NCBI GenBank assembly: GCA_029227175.1
Contig: JAQXZK010000153.1
Location: 1-60,441, forward strand
DNA: 60,441 bases
Origin: Bacteroidales bacterium
GTDB lineage: Bacteria; Bacteroidota; Bacteroidia; Bacteroidales; Bacteroidaceae
Reading direction: 5' to 3'
In this document: in pieces, positions 28,126 to 37,150 of the stretch
Layout: each line of letters starts with the position of its first letter
How positions within the stretch are numbered: position 1 is the stretch's first letter
The notes under the pieces: generated by a model
Told to the model about the DNA's origin: nothing
Seen by the model: only the letters and a program-made list of their open reading frames with translations
The model's database searches: none
Program-made: the position numbers and the translations under genes

Positions 28126-29073
28126 TTAAGCGAGATGACTTGTCGAGAGATACCAGTTATAAATGCAGAAGAAGGCGAGCATGAGTACGCCGCTGACCCT
28201 TCCGATTGTCCCTCTCAGTCCATAGACCAGAACGAGGAGTACGGCTGCAATCATTACCAGATAGTCGAGTAGTGTTATGCCCGTGGTGGTAAGGGGCGCG
28301 GCCTGCGAACTGAGTCCCAGGATGAGTGTGATGTTGAAGATGTTTGACCCGATGATGTTCCCGAGAGCCAAGTCCGTATGCTTCTTGAACGCTGCAGCCA
28401 GCGAGGCTGCCAGTTCGGGCAGCGAGGTGCCGCAGGCAATCAGTGTCAGAGAGATATAGGCATCGTTTACACCTAAAGACTTCGCGATGGAGACGGCATT
28501 GTCGACAAACAGGTCGCAGCTTGCGATGAGCAACACCAGTCCGCCGACCACTTTGACCAGGGATTTCCACAGAGGAACAGTTTCTTCGACTCTTTCGACC
28601 GTCAGGGAAATATCTTTCCTGTCGCGGGTAAAGGAAACCCACATGAAGGCAGCGAAGAGGGCCAGCAGCAGGATACCGTCGACCCGGCCGACCGATGGAT
28701 TTGACCCGTTGAAGAAGTTGAACGCGAGCAGGGTGAGCAGGATTGAGACACCGGTGCATAGGGGAATCTCAAACTTCAGGTTCCTTCGGTCGATGACGAT
28801 GGGACAAAGGACGGCCGTGAGACCCAGGATGCCCAGCACGTTGAAGATGTTGGAACCGACGACATTGCCTATGGCCACGTCTGGGTTACCTTTCAGTGCA
28901 CCAAGGAAACTGACGGTCAGTTCGGGCATGGAGGTGCCCACTCCCACAATGGCTGCGCCAATCACGAAGTCGGAAACCCGGAACCGCCGGGCCACCGACA
29001 CCGCTCCGCCTACGAGATGGTCTGCACCGAAAACGATTCCGGCCAGATAGAGGATGAGAAACAGATATTCCAT
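28126..29073 (-). CDS. calcium/sodium antiporter (YrbG/CaxA-type)
   Basis: 315 residues with about ten hydrophobic segments in two homologous halves. The alpha repeats of Na/Ca exchangers are seen twice: GVGTSMPEL with GNVVGSNIFNVLG (residues 44-80) and ACGTSLPELAAS with GNIIGSNIFNITL (residues 213-250). It exchanges Ca2+ for Na+ or H+ across the inner membrane. It is downstream of, and probably cotranscribed with, the small membrane protein gene that ends 12 bases before its start codon. Confidence 0.93.
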   Translation of the reverse strand: MEYLFLILYLAGIVFGADHLVGGAVSVARRFRVSDFVIGAAIVGVGTSMPELTVSFLGALKGNPDVAIGNVVGSNIFNVLGILGLTAVLCPIVIDRRNLKFEIPLCTGVSILLTLLAFNFFNGSNPSVGRVDGILLLALFAAFMWVSFTRDRKDISLTVERVEETVPLWKSLVKVVGGLVLLIASCDLFVDNAVSIAKSLGVNDAYISLTLIACGTSLPELAASLAAAFKKHTDLALGNIIGSNIFNITLILGLSSQAAPLTTTGITLLDYLVMIAAVLLVLVYGLRGTIGRVSGVLMLAFFCIYNWYLSTSHLA

Positions 29074-29085
29074 TCAGCAATCCTC

Positions 29086-29532
29086 CTATCTTAACAGTTC
29101 GGTTACTTTGCAGGTCTCGTACTCAAACATCTCCGAGCAGGGCTCAAATTGATGTGGTACGTATTCGAACAACTGCAGATAGACCTTGCCCGAATGCTGT
29201 CCATAATACATTCTCAGCATCAGGACGTGCCCTTTACCTTCTTCTGACAGGTTAATGGAGTCCGGAGACGTCAACAGTGCCGTCAGGATGATTGGTTTCA
29301 TCTCTCGGGGGAACGAAAACTCTTTCTTGACATAATTCTCGTGCGTTTCAGCATCTTTGTATTTGCTTTTCAACAGAAAGGCAAGCAGTATGCCCAAGGC
29401 AATCAGGGTATATCCCCCGAGGTTGGCCTCTTTCTGTGAGGGGATGAAAGCCAGAGCGGCACCAATGAGTATGAATGAAGTGAAGATAGCAATATCTCGG
29501 CCTGTGCGTGCGCAGGTAAATTTCTTTTCCAT
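29086..29532 (-). CDS. small membrane protein of unknown function
   Basis: 148 residues, stop TAG. Two adjacent hydrophobic segments (IAIFTSFILIGAALAFIP near 14-31 and GGYTLIALGILLAFLL near 39-54) are followed by a soluble C-terminal domain of about 90 residues rich in aromatic residues. I do not recognise the family. It lies directly upstream of the Ca/Na antiporter gene in the same direction. No promoter box was found in the 150 bases upstream. Confidence 0.65.
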   Translation of the reverse strand: MEKKFTCARTGRDIAIFTSFILIGAALAFIPSQKEANLGGYTLIALGILLAFLLKSKYKDAETHENYVKKEFSFPREMKPIILTALLTSPDSINLSEEGKGHVLMLRMYYGQHSGKVYLQLFEYVPHQFEPCSEMFEYETCKVTELLR

Positions 29533-29684
29533 ATTATATTAGTTATCATTTAGGGGTTATAAACAACAGAGGTTTGATTCTTTCGCGAATTGTCGGTATA
29601 CGACAAGCGGGGCGGCATCCTCCTGCATAGAAAGGCAGATGTCACCCGGTGGGGACAGTCCTTAGGACCGTTGACCGATTTGGG

Positions 29685-30062
29685 CTAAATGATAAGTCTG
29701 CCAAGACTGATTAACCGATGGGCAGGCTTGGCAAAGGGATATTCAATGTTCGGGGATATATCTTGGCGGAAATGCTTGGTTCCGGCAAGGATAACCTTGC
29801 CGTTCTTGACAGATTCAAATTGGTTTCGTTGCGTGTTGGCTGTGTGTCGGGCCGTGTGTTGCAGGCGGATGACCGGCACACTTGGCGTCTGGCGAGGAAG
29901 CTGAAAGTCGCAGTGCGGTGTATCGGAATCGGGGTGGTACACCCTTGCTTCGGAGGCATAATCGGCAGTCTGGCTGTTGGAAGAGCCGGGTGTCTCCGTC
30001 TCGCTTATCCAAGCGATGAAAGCCAGGACGACCGGAACGAACCATGTGCATAGATTCTTCAT
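29685..30062 (-). CDS. small exported protein of a Bacteroidales-type unknown family
   Basis: 125 residues from the ATG at 30062 (MKNLCTWFVPVVLAFIAW, a hydrophobic start); the frame opens 11 codons earlier. The C-terminal part, with RLQHTARHTANTQRN, FVK/FESVKNGK and the ending HRLISLGRLII, follows a pattern I associate with short Bacteroidales proteins of unknown role. A -7 promoter box (30095-30102) sits 33 bases upstream, which supports a real gene. There are overlapping frames on the other strand, which I treat as shadows. Confidence 0.55.
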   Translation of the reverse strand: MKNLCTWFVPVVLAFIAWISETETPGSSNSQTADYASEARVYHPDSDTPHCDFQLPRQTPSVPVIRLQHTARHTANTQRNQFESVKNGKVILAGTKHFRQDISPNIEYPFAKPAHRLISLGRLII

Positions 30063-30094
30063 GTGGATTCTCTGGTTACTGCTGATATCACGCA

Positions 30095-30102
30095 CAAAAG
30101 TA
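30095..30102 (-). promoter_or_regulatory. Bacteroidetes -7 box before the small exported protein gene
   Basis: TACTTTTG on the minus strand, matching TAnnTTTG; no good -33 element at the expected distance. Confidence 0.45.
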
Positions 30103-30166
30103 AAGCATAATCAAGTATGGTCCTGCTCTGAAGCCATAAAAAAAGTGAAAGCAGGATAAGGCGGAC

Positions 30167-31393
30167 TTATGACTGCGGCTTGTCTTCCTTGGAGAATCGT
30201 TGCATGATAACGGCGCAGGAGGCGTCTCCCGTAATACTCATCGTGGTTCGTGCCATGTCGACAATGCGGTCAATGCCGGCCGCAATGGCAACTCCTTCGA
30301 CCGGAATGCCGGCTGAGGCGAAGACCATGGCCATGAGTGCAAGAGAACCGCCGGGTATGCCCGGGGTGCCAATAGAGGCAATAGTGGCCGACAGAGCGAT
30401 GGCGAGATACTGGTTCATGGTGAGGTCGATGCCGCAACAGGTGGCGATGAAAACTGCGGTGACCCCTAAGTAGATGGCGACACCATCCATGTTGATGGTT
30501 GCACCGAGTGAGAGCACGAAATTGCCGAGCTCCTTGCTGACGCCCAGCCGATCGGTACATTGCATGGTGACGGGCAGAGTGGCCACGGATGAGTCGCTGG
30601 AGAAGGCAAAGAGCATGGCCGGCAACATCTCGCGGAAGAAACGGATGGGACTGATACGCCCCAGAAACTTGACACATGGGGTGTAGACCAGCAAGGCATG
30701 GAGCAGGAAGCAGAGATAGTCTACAGCGATAAGTGCGGCATACGACCCAAGCACCTGCGGACCGTTGACCGCCACGACCGGGGTGAGCATGCAGAAGACT
30801 CCGAGGGGAGCCAGTGCCATGATATAGGAGAGTATCAGCTGAACCACCTCGTTGAAACTGAGTATCACCTCACCGGCCATCCTGCCTTTCTCTCCGCAGT
30901 GGACAATGGCAATGCCGAAGAAGAGGGCGATGACAATGACCTGCATCATAGAGGTGGTACTGACCGGCTCGAGAATGTTGCTGGGGAAGAAGTTGATGAA
31001 CTGGTCCATGAAGGTGACGTGGACGAAAGGCGTGACTTCCTCGGAGGTCTCGATGTCAATGGTAGGGAAGCTGTCGCGAAGCAGAGTCGAAACGGTGAGT
31101 CCTAATGCGACGGCCACGATGGTAGTGAAGGTGAAATAGATGAGCGTGCGAATACCCAGGTGCCCTATTTTGGAGACGTCTTTCATGGAAAGAATGCCGC
31201 TGATAATGGACAGCAACACCATGGGGACAACGATGAACTTAAGCAGGTTGAGGAAAATGGTGCCGAAGGGTTTGATGTATTCGTTGACAAAGGTCGTGTA
31301 GTCCTGCAGGAAGTAACCCGCGATGACGGCCAGGAGCAGTGCGAGCATAATCCTGCCCGTGATGGAGAGGCGGCTGAGACGGAGGATGTTCAT
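30167..31393 (-). CDS. dicarboxylate/amino acid:cation symporter (DAACS family)
   Basis: 408 residues from the ATG at 31393; the frame is open upstream, but the conserved start is LSITGRIMLALLLAVIAGY. It has about eight hydrophobic segments and two re-entrant loop signatures: a serine-rich FAFSSDSSVATLPVT near residue 265, and the cation/substrate region GATINMDGVAIY near 300 followed by GTPGIPGGSLAL near 348. Members carry glutamate, aspartate, serine, threonine or C4-dicarboxylates with Na+ or H+. It is monocistronic: the RND operon terminator lies upstream and a -7 box at 31428-31435. Confidence 0.93.
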   Translation of the reverse strand: MNILRLSRLSITGRIMLALLLAVIAGYFLQDYTTFVNEYIKPFGTIFLNLLKFIVVPMVLLSIISGILSMKDVSKIGHLGIRTLIYFTFTTIVAVALGLTVSTLLRDSFPTIDIETSEEVTPFVHVTFMDQFINFFPSNILEPVSTTSMMQVIVIALFFGIAIVHCGEKGRMAGEVILSFNEVVQLILSYIMALAPLGVFCMLTPVVAVNGPQVLGSYAALIAVDYLCFLLHALLVYTPCVKFLGRISPIRFFREMLPAMLFAFSSDSSVATLPVTMQCTDRLGVSKELGNFVLSLGATINMDGVAIYLGVTAVFIATCCGIDLTMNQYLAIALSATIASIGTPGIPGGSLALMAMVFASAGIPVEGVAIAAGIDRIVDMARTTMSITGDASCAVIMQRFSKEDKPQS

Positions 31394-31427
31394 GAGTGTG
31401 TTATCTGTACATGTTTCTTTTCGTGAG

Positions 31428-31435
31428 TAAAGATA
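31428..31435 (-). promoter_or_regulatory. probable -7 box for the DAACS symporter gene
   Basis: TATCTTTA on the minus strand (one mismatch to TAnnTTTG), 35 bases before the start codon. Confidence 0.4.
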
Positions 31436-31468
31436 GTGATATTTGCGTTTCGTCCGTACAGTAGATAG

Positions 31469-31520
31469 AAAAAAGCCCCTCGACAGGTCTGGCGCAGCGT
31501 GCTCCATGCCTGTCGAGGGG
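31469..31520 (-). terminator. intrinsic terminator of the RND efflux operon
   Basis: A perfect 12-bp stem (31476-31487 CCCCTCGACAGG with 31509-31520) followed on the minus strand by C and a run of T. It is 22 bases past the stop of the TolC-like gene. Confidence 0.92.
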
Positions 31521-31542
31521 AAAGAAGATAGTGTATGTATGC

Positions 31543-32826
31543 TTATCGGGTCTTTCTCAGATAGTCGTTGAGGCGGCTCTGGTAGGTGGCGCAGGCCTGG
31601 ATGAGCCGGGACTGGCACTGTGTGTTGATGGTGACGGCATCGAGCAGGTCGGTGAGGTCATGAGTACCAGACCTGTAAGAGTCGGCCTCGATGCGCAGGT
31701 CTTCGTCGGACGACTCGACAGACTTGCGTGCAATACCAATCTGCTTATAAGCCTCGTTGAGGTTATTCCATGCGCTTTGGATATCAATGACAAGTTTCTC
31801 CTGCGTGTCGAGACGGGTGTAGTCGGCCTGCATGCGTGCCATCTTGGCCTTCCTGATGGCATGGCTACCGCCCCACCAGGAACTGATGGGTATGCTGAGG
31901 CTTGCCATGCCGATGAGGTTGGTCTTGCCTTCCTTCATGAGGTATTGATGCATGCCTGCGGCGCCGATGGAGAGAGTCGGGAGATTCTTGCCCACTTCCA
32001 TGCGTGTCTGCAAGCGTTGGGCGTCCACAGCCTTCTGGGTTAGGGCCATCTCGTCGCGGCCGAGTACGGCTACATCGGGTGCGATGAAATAGTTGTCGGG
32101 TGATGCGGGATTGGTGTCCAGGTTGTCGGCCACCTCGAACGAGCCACTCTCTGCCCCAACGAGTTGTCCCAGCACGAGGAGGGTGAGTTGCAGGCCGTTC
32201 TCGACAGTGAGCCGCTGGCTTTCGACTTCTTGCTGCTTCAGTTCTACACGCAGCAGGTCGTTGCGGGTGGTTACACCGGCGTTGACATAGTCAGCGGTGA
32301 GACGGCGGACTTCCTGCAGCTGCGCCAGTGCAGCGTTCAGTGTGCGTAGGTTCGCGCGGAGTGACACGACTTGCCAGTAGTACTCGGTGACATTCTGCAG
32401 GACATCCTTCTCGGTCATGTTATATTGCAGTCGAGCCACTTCCTGCTGGATGGAGGCAAGTTTGTTGCCCGTGACAATCTGTCCACCGGCGAAAATGGGC
32501 TGCATCGCAGAGATTTCAGTAATTACTCCATTCTTGACAAGGCTGAGCGGCATGTCCGTAATACCCATTTGTGGCATATTGACCGTGCCTCGAACGAGGT
32601 GATGGGCACCCGTGAATCCCATACTTGTGGCAGAGATGGAGGGAAAGTATTTGGTAAATGCACTGGCTTTGTCTTCTTTGGCCATGGAGATGTCAAGTTT
32701 GGCTTTCTGGAGGTCACGATTGTTCTCGATGGCCATTTGCTTGCATTGTTCCAGCGTGTATGTCTGTGCCTGTGCAGCCGGGATTGCTGTCAGCAGGATG
32801 AAAAAGAGGAAATGAAGTGATTTCAT
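31543..32826 (-). CDS. TolC-family outer-membrane efflux protein
   Basis: 427 residues from the ATG at 32826, chosen for its signal peptide (MKSLHFLFFILLTAIPAAQAQ); the frame is open 21 codons further. The body shows the OEP pattern of long amphipathic helices (YTLEQCKQMAIENNRDLQKA near 23, a second repeat after about 220). It forms the outer-membrane exit duct of the tripartite pump encoded by the two genes upstream, with 19 bases between the RND stop and this start. Confidence 0.92.
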   Translation of the reverse strand: MKSLHFLFFILLTAIPAAQAQTYTLEQCKQMAIENNRDLQKAKLDISMAKEDKASAFTKYFPSISATSMGFTGAHHLVRGTVNMPQMGITDMPLSLVKNGVITEISAMQPIFAGGQIVTGNKLASIQQEVARLQYNMTEKDVLQNVTEYYWQVVSLRANLRTLNAALAQLQEVRRLTADYVNAGVTTRNDLLRVELKQQEVESQRLTVENGLQLTLLVLGQLVGAESGSFEVADNLDTNPASPDNYFIAPDVAVLGRDEMALTQKAVDAQRLQTRMEVGKNLPTLSIGAAGMHQYLMKEGKTNLIGMASLSIPISSWWGGSHAIRKAKMARMQADYTRLDTQEKLVIDIQSAWNNLNEAYKQIGIARKSVESSDEDLRIEADSYRSGTHDLTDLLDAVTINTQCQSRLIQACATYQSRLNDYLRKTR

Positions 32827-32845
32827 GTAGGGATTGGTATGAGTG

Positions 32846-35800
32846 TTATGACTTGGCTGTTTTCTTTTCGTAAATCTTCCAGTAGACAACGGGCAGCACG
32901 GTGACGACGAGAATAAGAGTCCCGATGCCTCCTCCGAAGATGGTAATGCCGACCGGCATCCAGAAGGAGCTGCCTGCCAGAATCATGGGAATGACACCCA
33001 CAGCAGTAGTCGCAGTGGTGAGGAAGATAGGAACCATGCGTCGGCGGCCGGCATCGAAGGCAGCGTCGCGGGCAGACCATCCCTGTGCCATCTTCTCGTT
33101 AGCATGTTCGAAGATGAGAATCTCGTTTCGCATGATGATACCCATGAGGGTGATAAACCCGAAGAGGGAGGTAAGACCCAGGGTTCGGTTAGCCAGGACA
33201 AGGCCTATCATGGCTCCCGGCATACAGAGACCGATGGCAATCATGCAGACTACAGGAATGCTAAAGTTCTTGAAATTGAAAAGCAGGAAGAAGAAAATGA
33301 GCACCATCGCCAAACCGATGCCCCAGGCTATCTGTGGCACCATTTCGTTGTTCTTCTCTACCTCTCCACCAATTTCTGCACGTACGCCTTTGGGCAGTGG
33401 CATGTCCTCGAGGATGGAGGCGATATGTGACTGGATGGGAGTGGCCAGCGTGCCCATCTTGCCTTCGGCGGTAACGGAGATGCATCGCTCGCCATTGCGG
33501 TGGACAATGTTGGACTGACTCCACGTTGGGTGTACGTCGGCCACCTGACGTAGCGCAATGGCGCTTTGTGGCGCAATGCGCAGAGATGCATAGCCGGTAG
33601 CACTCAGGTAAATGTCCTGGATATCTGAGTAGGTTTTCTCTTTCACTTCGTCTTTGATGACAACGGGCACTTCATAGTTTCCCTCCCAGATGCTTCCGGC
33701 CTTCATGTCACCCGTGTTCATCATGAGTTGCAGGGCGGCCGAAGTGCGGTTGATGCCCAGTTGGGCACTGGCAACAGGGTCGAGAGCGATGTCAATGATG
33801 GGGTGAGGCTGCTCGAAGTCGGTGTGTACCCACTCCAGCTCGGGTATCTTGCGTAGCTCGACCATGAGTCGTTCTGCAGCAAGAGAGATGCTGTCAAGAT
33901 CGTTGCCATAGAAGCGGTATTCGTAGGTGGGCACATCCAGAAAGTCCAGTCTCTTGAACTTAACGTATGCCCCGGGAAAGGCATTGGAGTACTTGGGGGC
34001 ATAGTCATTCAGCACGTCGAGTGTAGTCTTGTTGCTTGGCGTGTTGACGATAAACTGTGCGAAGTTGCGCCCGCCCATCTGGGGAGCATAAGAGACTTGG
34101 AAGCGGGGTGACGAGCAACCGATGAAGCTCGTGATGCCCAATATGCGCTCGTCGCGCTCCAGCACATGGCGCATGGAGTCGGCAATGGCCTCTGTGTGTG
34201 ACAGTCCCTCGCCCTCGGGCAGGAAAATCTCCACGGCAAACTGGTTGCGGTCGGCATAGGGGAATAGTCTCAGCTTGAGCAACGGGAAGAGCAGGCAGGA
34301 AGCGATGACCAGAACGATACTGCCCATGATGGTACGCCACGGATGCTTGAAGGTAAGGGACAGAATGCGCTCGTAATAGATTTGAACATAGTCCGTAATG
34401 CGTCTCTTTCCCTCTTTGGGAACTTTCACCTTGCGAATGATGGTCGTGTTGAGGTAAGGAATGACTGCTACCGCAACAAGTAGGGAAACCATGAGGTTGA
34501 TGGTGATGGTAATCGGGAAGTAACCGATAACGTCTCCTGCCTGACCATCCTTCATCGTGTAGAGGATAGGGTAGAAGATGGCACAGATGCAGACCGTGGC
34601 CAGTAGCATGGGCATGAAGTATTGCTTGGCACTGTTGATGGCCGCGTTGATGCGTGTCTCTCCTTTGCCCAGGTATTCAAGGTAGCCGTCGATGACCACG
34701 ATACTATTGTCGACAATCATTCCCAATACCACAATGAGTGATGCCAGGGTGATGATGTTAAGCGGAATATTGAGGGCGTACATGAGTCCTACTGAGATAA
34801 ACGTGCTCAGCGGGATGGTGATGGCTGCAACGAGAGCGGAACGGAGTGGGAAGAGTATCATCATGACCAGAATGATGATGATCATGGAAATGACAAGGTC
34901 GCGTAAGAAGCTGTAGATGGACGAACCAACAACTTCGGGGAGGTCGGAAATGCGTTCCATGTGTACGTCGTCAGGAAGATACTCGTCGCTGAAGCGTTTC
35001 AGAACCTCGTCAACGTCTTCTCCGTACTGGACAATATTGTTGCCCGGAGTCATCTCTAATGATAATAGTACGCAGCGGTGTCCGTTCTGCTCTATGTAAC
35101 TCTCGGAGGTGTCGTACTCGCGTTTGACCTCTGCAATGTCTCGTATGCGTACCGTGTGGCCCTGAGAGTCTGAATAAATGATTTGATTGGCAATCTCTTC
35201 TTCACTTCTTTGAGTCGGTGCGAGGTGCAGTTGAATATTCTGTTTGGCGTTGGTCAGGCTTCCGCTCATGGTGATGAGGTCTTCACTGCTCAGTGCTTGC
35301 ATGACGCTTGACTGTCCCAGTCCGTAGGCCGCCAGCCGTTTCCTGTCGATGTAGAGCGAAATCTGTTCTTTGATGTTGCCATACTGACGCACGTTGGACA
35401 CGCTGGGGATCTGGCGCAAACGGTCGGCCAGGTCGTCACTATAGTTCTGCAACTCGCGGTAGCTACGTTGCTCGCTCTCGATAGCAATCAACAGAGCACT
35501 TGCTTCGCCAAAGTCATCGTTGACAATGACTGCCAGGACGCCTTTGGGTAGGGAGGTCTTGAAACTATTCAGTCCGTGTTTGATTTTGCTCCAGACTTCG
35601 TCCTTGTTAGATATGTTGTCGTGTAACTGAATCATCATTACACACATACCGTTCATGCTGGTTGTAGTAGACTTGGAACGATTGACTTCTTTGAAGGTGA
35701 ACAGGTAGCGCTCGAGGGGGCGTGCTACCTGAGCCTCGACTTCTTCGCTGGTTGCACCGGGATAGGCAGCAATAACCACGCCTTGGCGTACTACGAATGC

Positions 35801-35917
35801 CGGGAACTCGTCTTTAGGCATAACCTTCAGGCCATACAGCCCGAAGCCAAAGAGCAGAAGTACCACTAAGAGTGTGATGCGGTAATTCGCTATGGGCCAT
35901 TCTATGATTTTCTTCAT
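32846..35917 (-). CDS. RND-family efflux pump, inner-membrane transporter
   Basis: 1023 residues with 12 expected membrane segments and two large periplasmic loops. The start (IIEWPIANYRITLLVVLLLFG), the long run SMIIIILVMMILFPLRSALVAA near residue 340, and GMIVDNSIVVIDGYLEYL near 390 with the charged residues of TM4 are typical of AcrB/MexB/CzcA-like pumps. It lies between a membrane-fusion protein gene and a tolC-like gene. Drugs, bile salts or fatty acids are likely substrates by family; metal export is less likely because there is no metal-rich motif. Confidence 0.94.
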   Translation of the reverse strand: MKKIIEWPIANYRITLLVVLLLFGFGLYGLKVMPKDEFPAFVVRQGVVIAAYPGATSEEVEAQVARPLERYLFTFKEVNRSKSTTTSMNGMCVMMIQLHDNISNKDEVWSKIKHGLNSFKTSLPKGVLAVIVNDDFGEASALLIAIESEQRSYRELQNYSDDLADRLRQIPSVSNVRQYGNIKEQISLYIDRKRLAAYGLGQSSVMQALSSEDLITMSGSLTNAKQNIQLHLAPTQRSEEEIANQIIYSDSQGHTVRIRDIAEVKREYDTSESYIEQNGHRCVLLSLEMTPGNNIVQYGEDVDEVLKRFSDEYLPDDVHMERISDLPEVVGSSIYSFLRDLVISMIIIILVMMILFPLRSALVAAITIPLSTFISVGLMYALNIPLNIITLASLIVVLGMIVDNSIVVIDGYLEYLGKGETRINAAINSAKQYFMPMLLATVCICAIFYPILYTMKDGQAGDVIGYFPITITINLMVSLLVAVAVIPYLNTTIIRKVKVPKEGKRRITDYVQIYYERILSLTFKHPWRTIMGSIVLVIASCLLFPLLKLRLFPYADRNQFAVEIFLPEGEGLSHTEAIADSMRHVLERDERILGITSFIGCSSPRFQVSYAPQMGGRNFAQFIVNTPSNKTTLDVLNDYAPKYSNAFPGAYVKFKRLDFLDVPTYEYRFYGNDLDSISLAAERLMVELRKIPELEWVHTDFEQPHPIIDIALDPVASAQLGINRTSAALQLMMNTGDMKAGSIWEGNYEVPVVIKDEVKEKTYSDIQDIYLSATGYASLRIAPQSAIALRQVADVHPTWSQSNIVHRNGERCISVTAEGKMGTLATPIQSHIASILEDMPLPKGVRAEIGGEVEKNNEMVPQIAWGIGLAMVLIFFFLLFNFKNFSIPVVCMIAIGLCMPGAMIGLVLANRTLGLTSLFGFITLMGIIMRNEILIFEHANEKMAQGWSARDAAFDAGRRRMVPIFLTTATTAVGVIPMILAGSSFWMPVGITIFGGGIGTLILVVTVLPVVYWKIYEKKTAKS

Positions 35918-35946
35918 GATGTGCTTGGGTTATGGAAGTAGGGCTG

Positions 35947-36975
35947 TTAGAAAACAATATCGCAGTTCTCGCTGACCTTCTGGTAGCCTTCAACGATGAC
36001 CTGTTCGCCTTCGGAAACTCCTTCGGTGATGAGAATGCGGTTGGCGAATGTGCGACCTATTTGAACAGGCCTGCGTACAGACTTCTTGCCTTGGACTATC
36101 CAGACGAAGTATGTCTTGTCTGCTGCTTGCTGTACAGCCTTCACCGGAAGGGAGACAGTCTTGTCGCTATACTCCTCGTGACTTTTGAGCACCACTTGGC
36201 ATACCATGCCGGGCAACAGTTTCATGTCTGAATTACGAACATTGATGCGGGCATTGTAGGTATGGGTCAGCGCGTCGGCCTCCACACCTTTTTCGATGAT
36301 ACCGCCTTCGAATGACGCATTGTTCAGAGCCGGCACACTGATGGTTGACGATGTTCGGCTGTCGATGTTGCTGATTTCTTGCTCGGGGATGGAGAGCTTG
36401 ACCTTTACATGATTGATATGGAGAACGGTAGCAATGGGCTGGGAAGGAAGAACCGTCTCGCCTACGCTCATTAACTTACTGCCAATGACACCATCGCAGG
36501 GAGCATAAATGGAGCAGTCTGCCAGATTCTTTTTGGCCATCTCAAATGTAGCCTCGGCTTGCTGTACCTTGCTCTGTACTTCAATCCATTTCATGTCGGG
36601 CAGGGATTTGTTGTCGTGGAGCTGCTTCATGCGGGCCTCGGCATCCTTGGCTTGTGTCAGCATAGCTTCAGCTGCTTGTATGGAGTTGCGGGCTTGTGTG
36701 TCGTCAATGGAGGCAATGAGTTGTCCTTTCCGTACTCGTTGCCCTTCAGAGACTTTTACTTCTTTCAAGAGTCCCGTACCGATGAAACTTACCATCGCGC
36801 TTGACTCGGCTTCTATGATTCCTACGTATGGGTGGTGCTTTTCCATCCCATCGGTAGCCGTTACTGTTTCAATAATAACTCTAAGCGGCTCGCTGACCTT
36901 TTTCTTTTCTTCTTGGCAACTGGTGCAGAAAGCAAGTCCTGCGAGTAAAAGTGCTGCATGGATAAAAGTTTTCAT
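35947..36975 (-). CDS. RND efflux membrane-fusion (periplasmic adaptor) lipoprotein
   Basis: 342 residues. Lipoprotein signal with lipobox CTSC (Cys20). HlyD/AcrA architecture: a beta-barrel/lipoyl half motif (GLLKEVKVSEGQRVRKGQLIA near 70), an alpha-hairpin around 95-150, the second lipoyl half (IYAPCDGVIG near 155) and a C-terminal membrane-proximal domain. It bridges pump and duct in the tripartite system. First gene of the operon, 29 bases before the pump gene, with a -7 box at 37010-37017. Confidence 0.93.
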   Translation of the reverse strand: MKTFIHAALLLAGLAFCTSCQEEKKKVSEPLRVIIETVTATDGMEKHHPYVGIIEAESSAMVSFIGTGLLKEVKVSEGQRVRKGQLIASIDDTQARNSIQAAEAMLTQAKDAEARMKQLHDNKSLPDMKWIEVQSKVQQAEATFEMAKKNLADCSIYAPCDGVIGSKLMSVGETVLPSQPIATVLHINHVKVKLSIPEQEISNIDSRTSSTISVPALNNASFEGGIIEKGVEADALTHTYNARINVRNSDMKLLPGMVCQVVLKSHEEYSDKTVSLPVKAVQQAADKTYFVWIVQGKKSVRRPVQIGRTFANRILITEGVSEGEQVIVEGYQKVSENCDIVF

Positions 36976-37009
36976 ATTGTTTGCTATTTCTGTTCAAGTA
37001 TTTGAAGCA

Positions 37010-37017
37010 CAAAGGTA
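37010..37017 (-). promoter_or_regulatory. -7 box of the RND efflux operon
   Basis: TACCTTTG on the minus strand matches TAnnTTTG, 34 bases before the adaptor start codon. The -33 element is weak, as expected for a promoter that needs activation, perhaps by the divergent AraC-type protein. Confidence 0.5.
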
Positions 37018-37113
37018 ATTTGTTGAAACTATATGTGGTGTTTTGTTTTGCGTAAAAAATGTCCAAAAGGTCGGATGTATTGGGCAAAAATATGGAATAA
37101 TCAACAAAAGATA

Positions 37114-37121
37114 TATTTTTG
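37114..37121 (+). promoter_or_regulatory. possible -7 box of the araC-type gene
   Basis: TATTTTTG fits TAnnTTTG and lies 29 bases before the start codon. The divergent spacing to the efflux promoter is about 100 bases, so one operator region could serve both. Confidence 0.4.
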
Positions 37122-37150
37122 TGGTCAAAATAACGTAAAAGCAACAAGAC

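Noticed and set aside
30122-30153. Stem CCTGCT...AGCAGG as terminator of the DAACS gene
   Set aside because: Only six base pairs, and the T run lies within the loop rather than after the stem.
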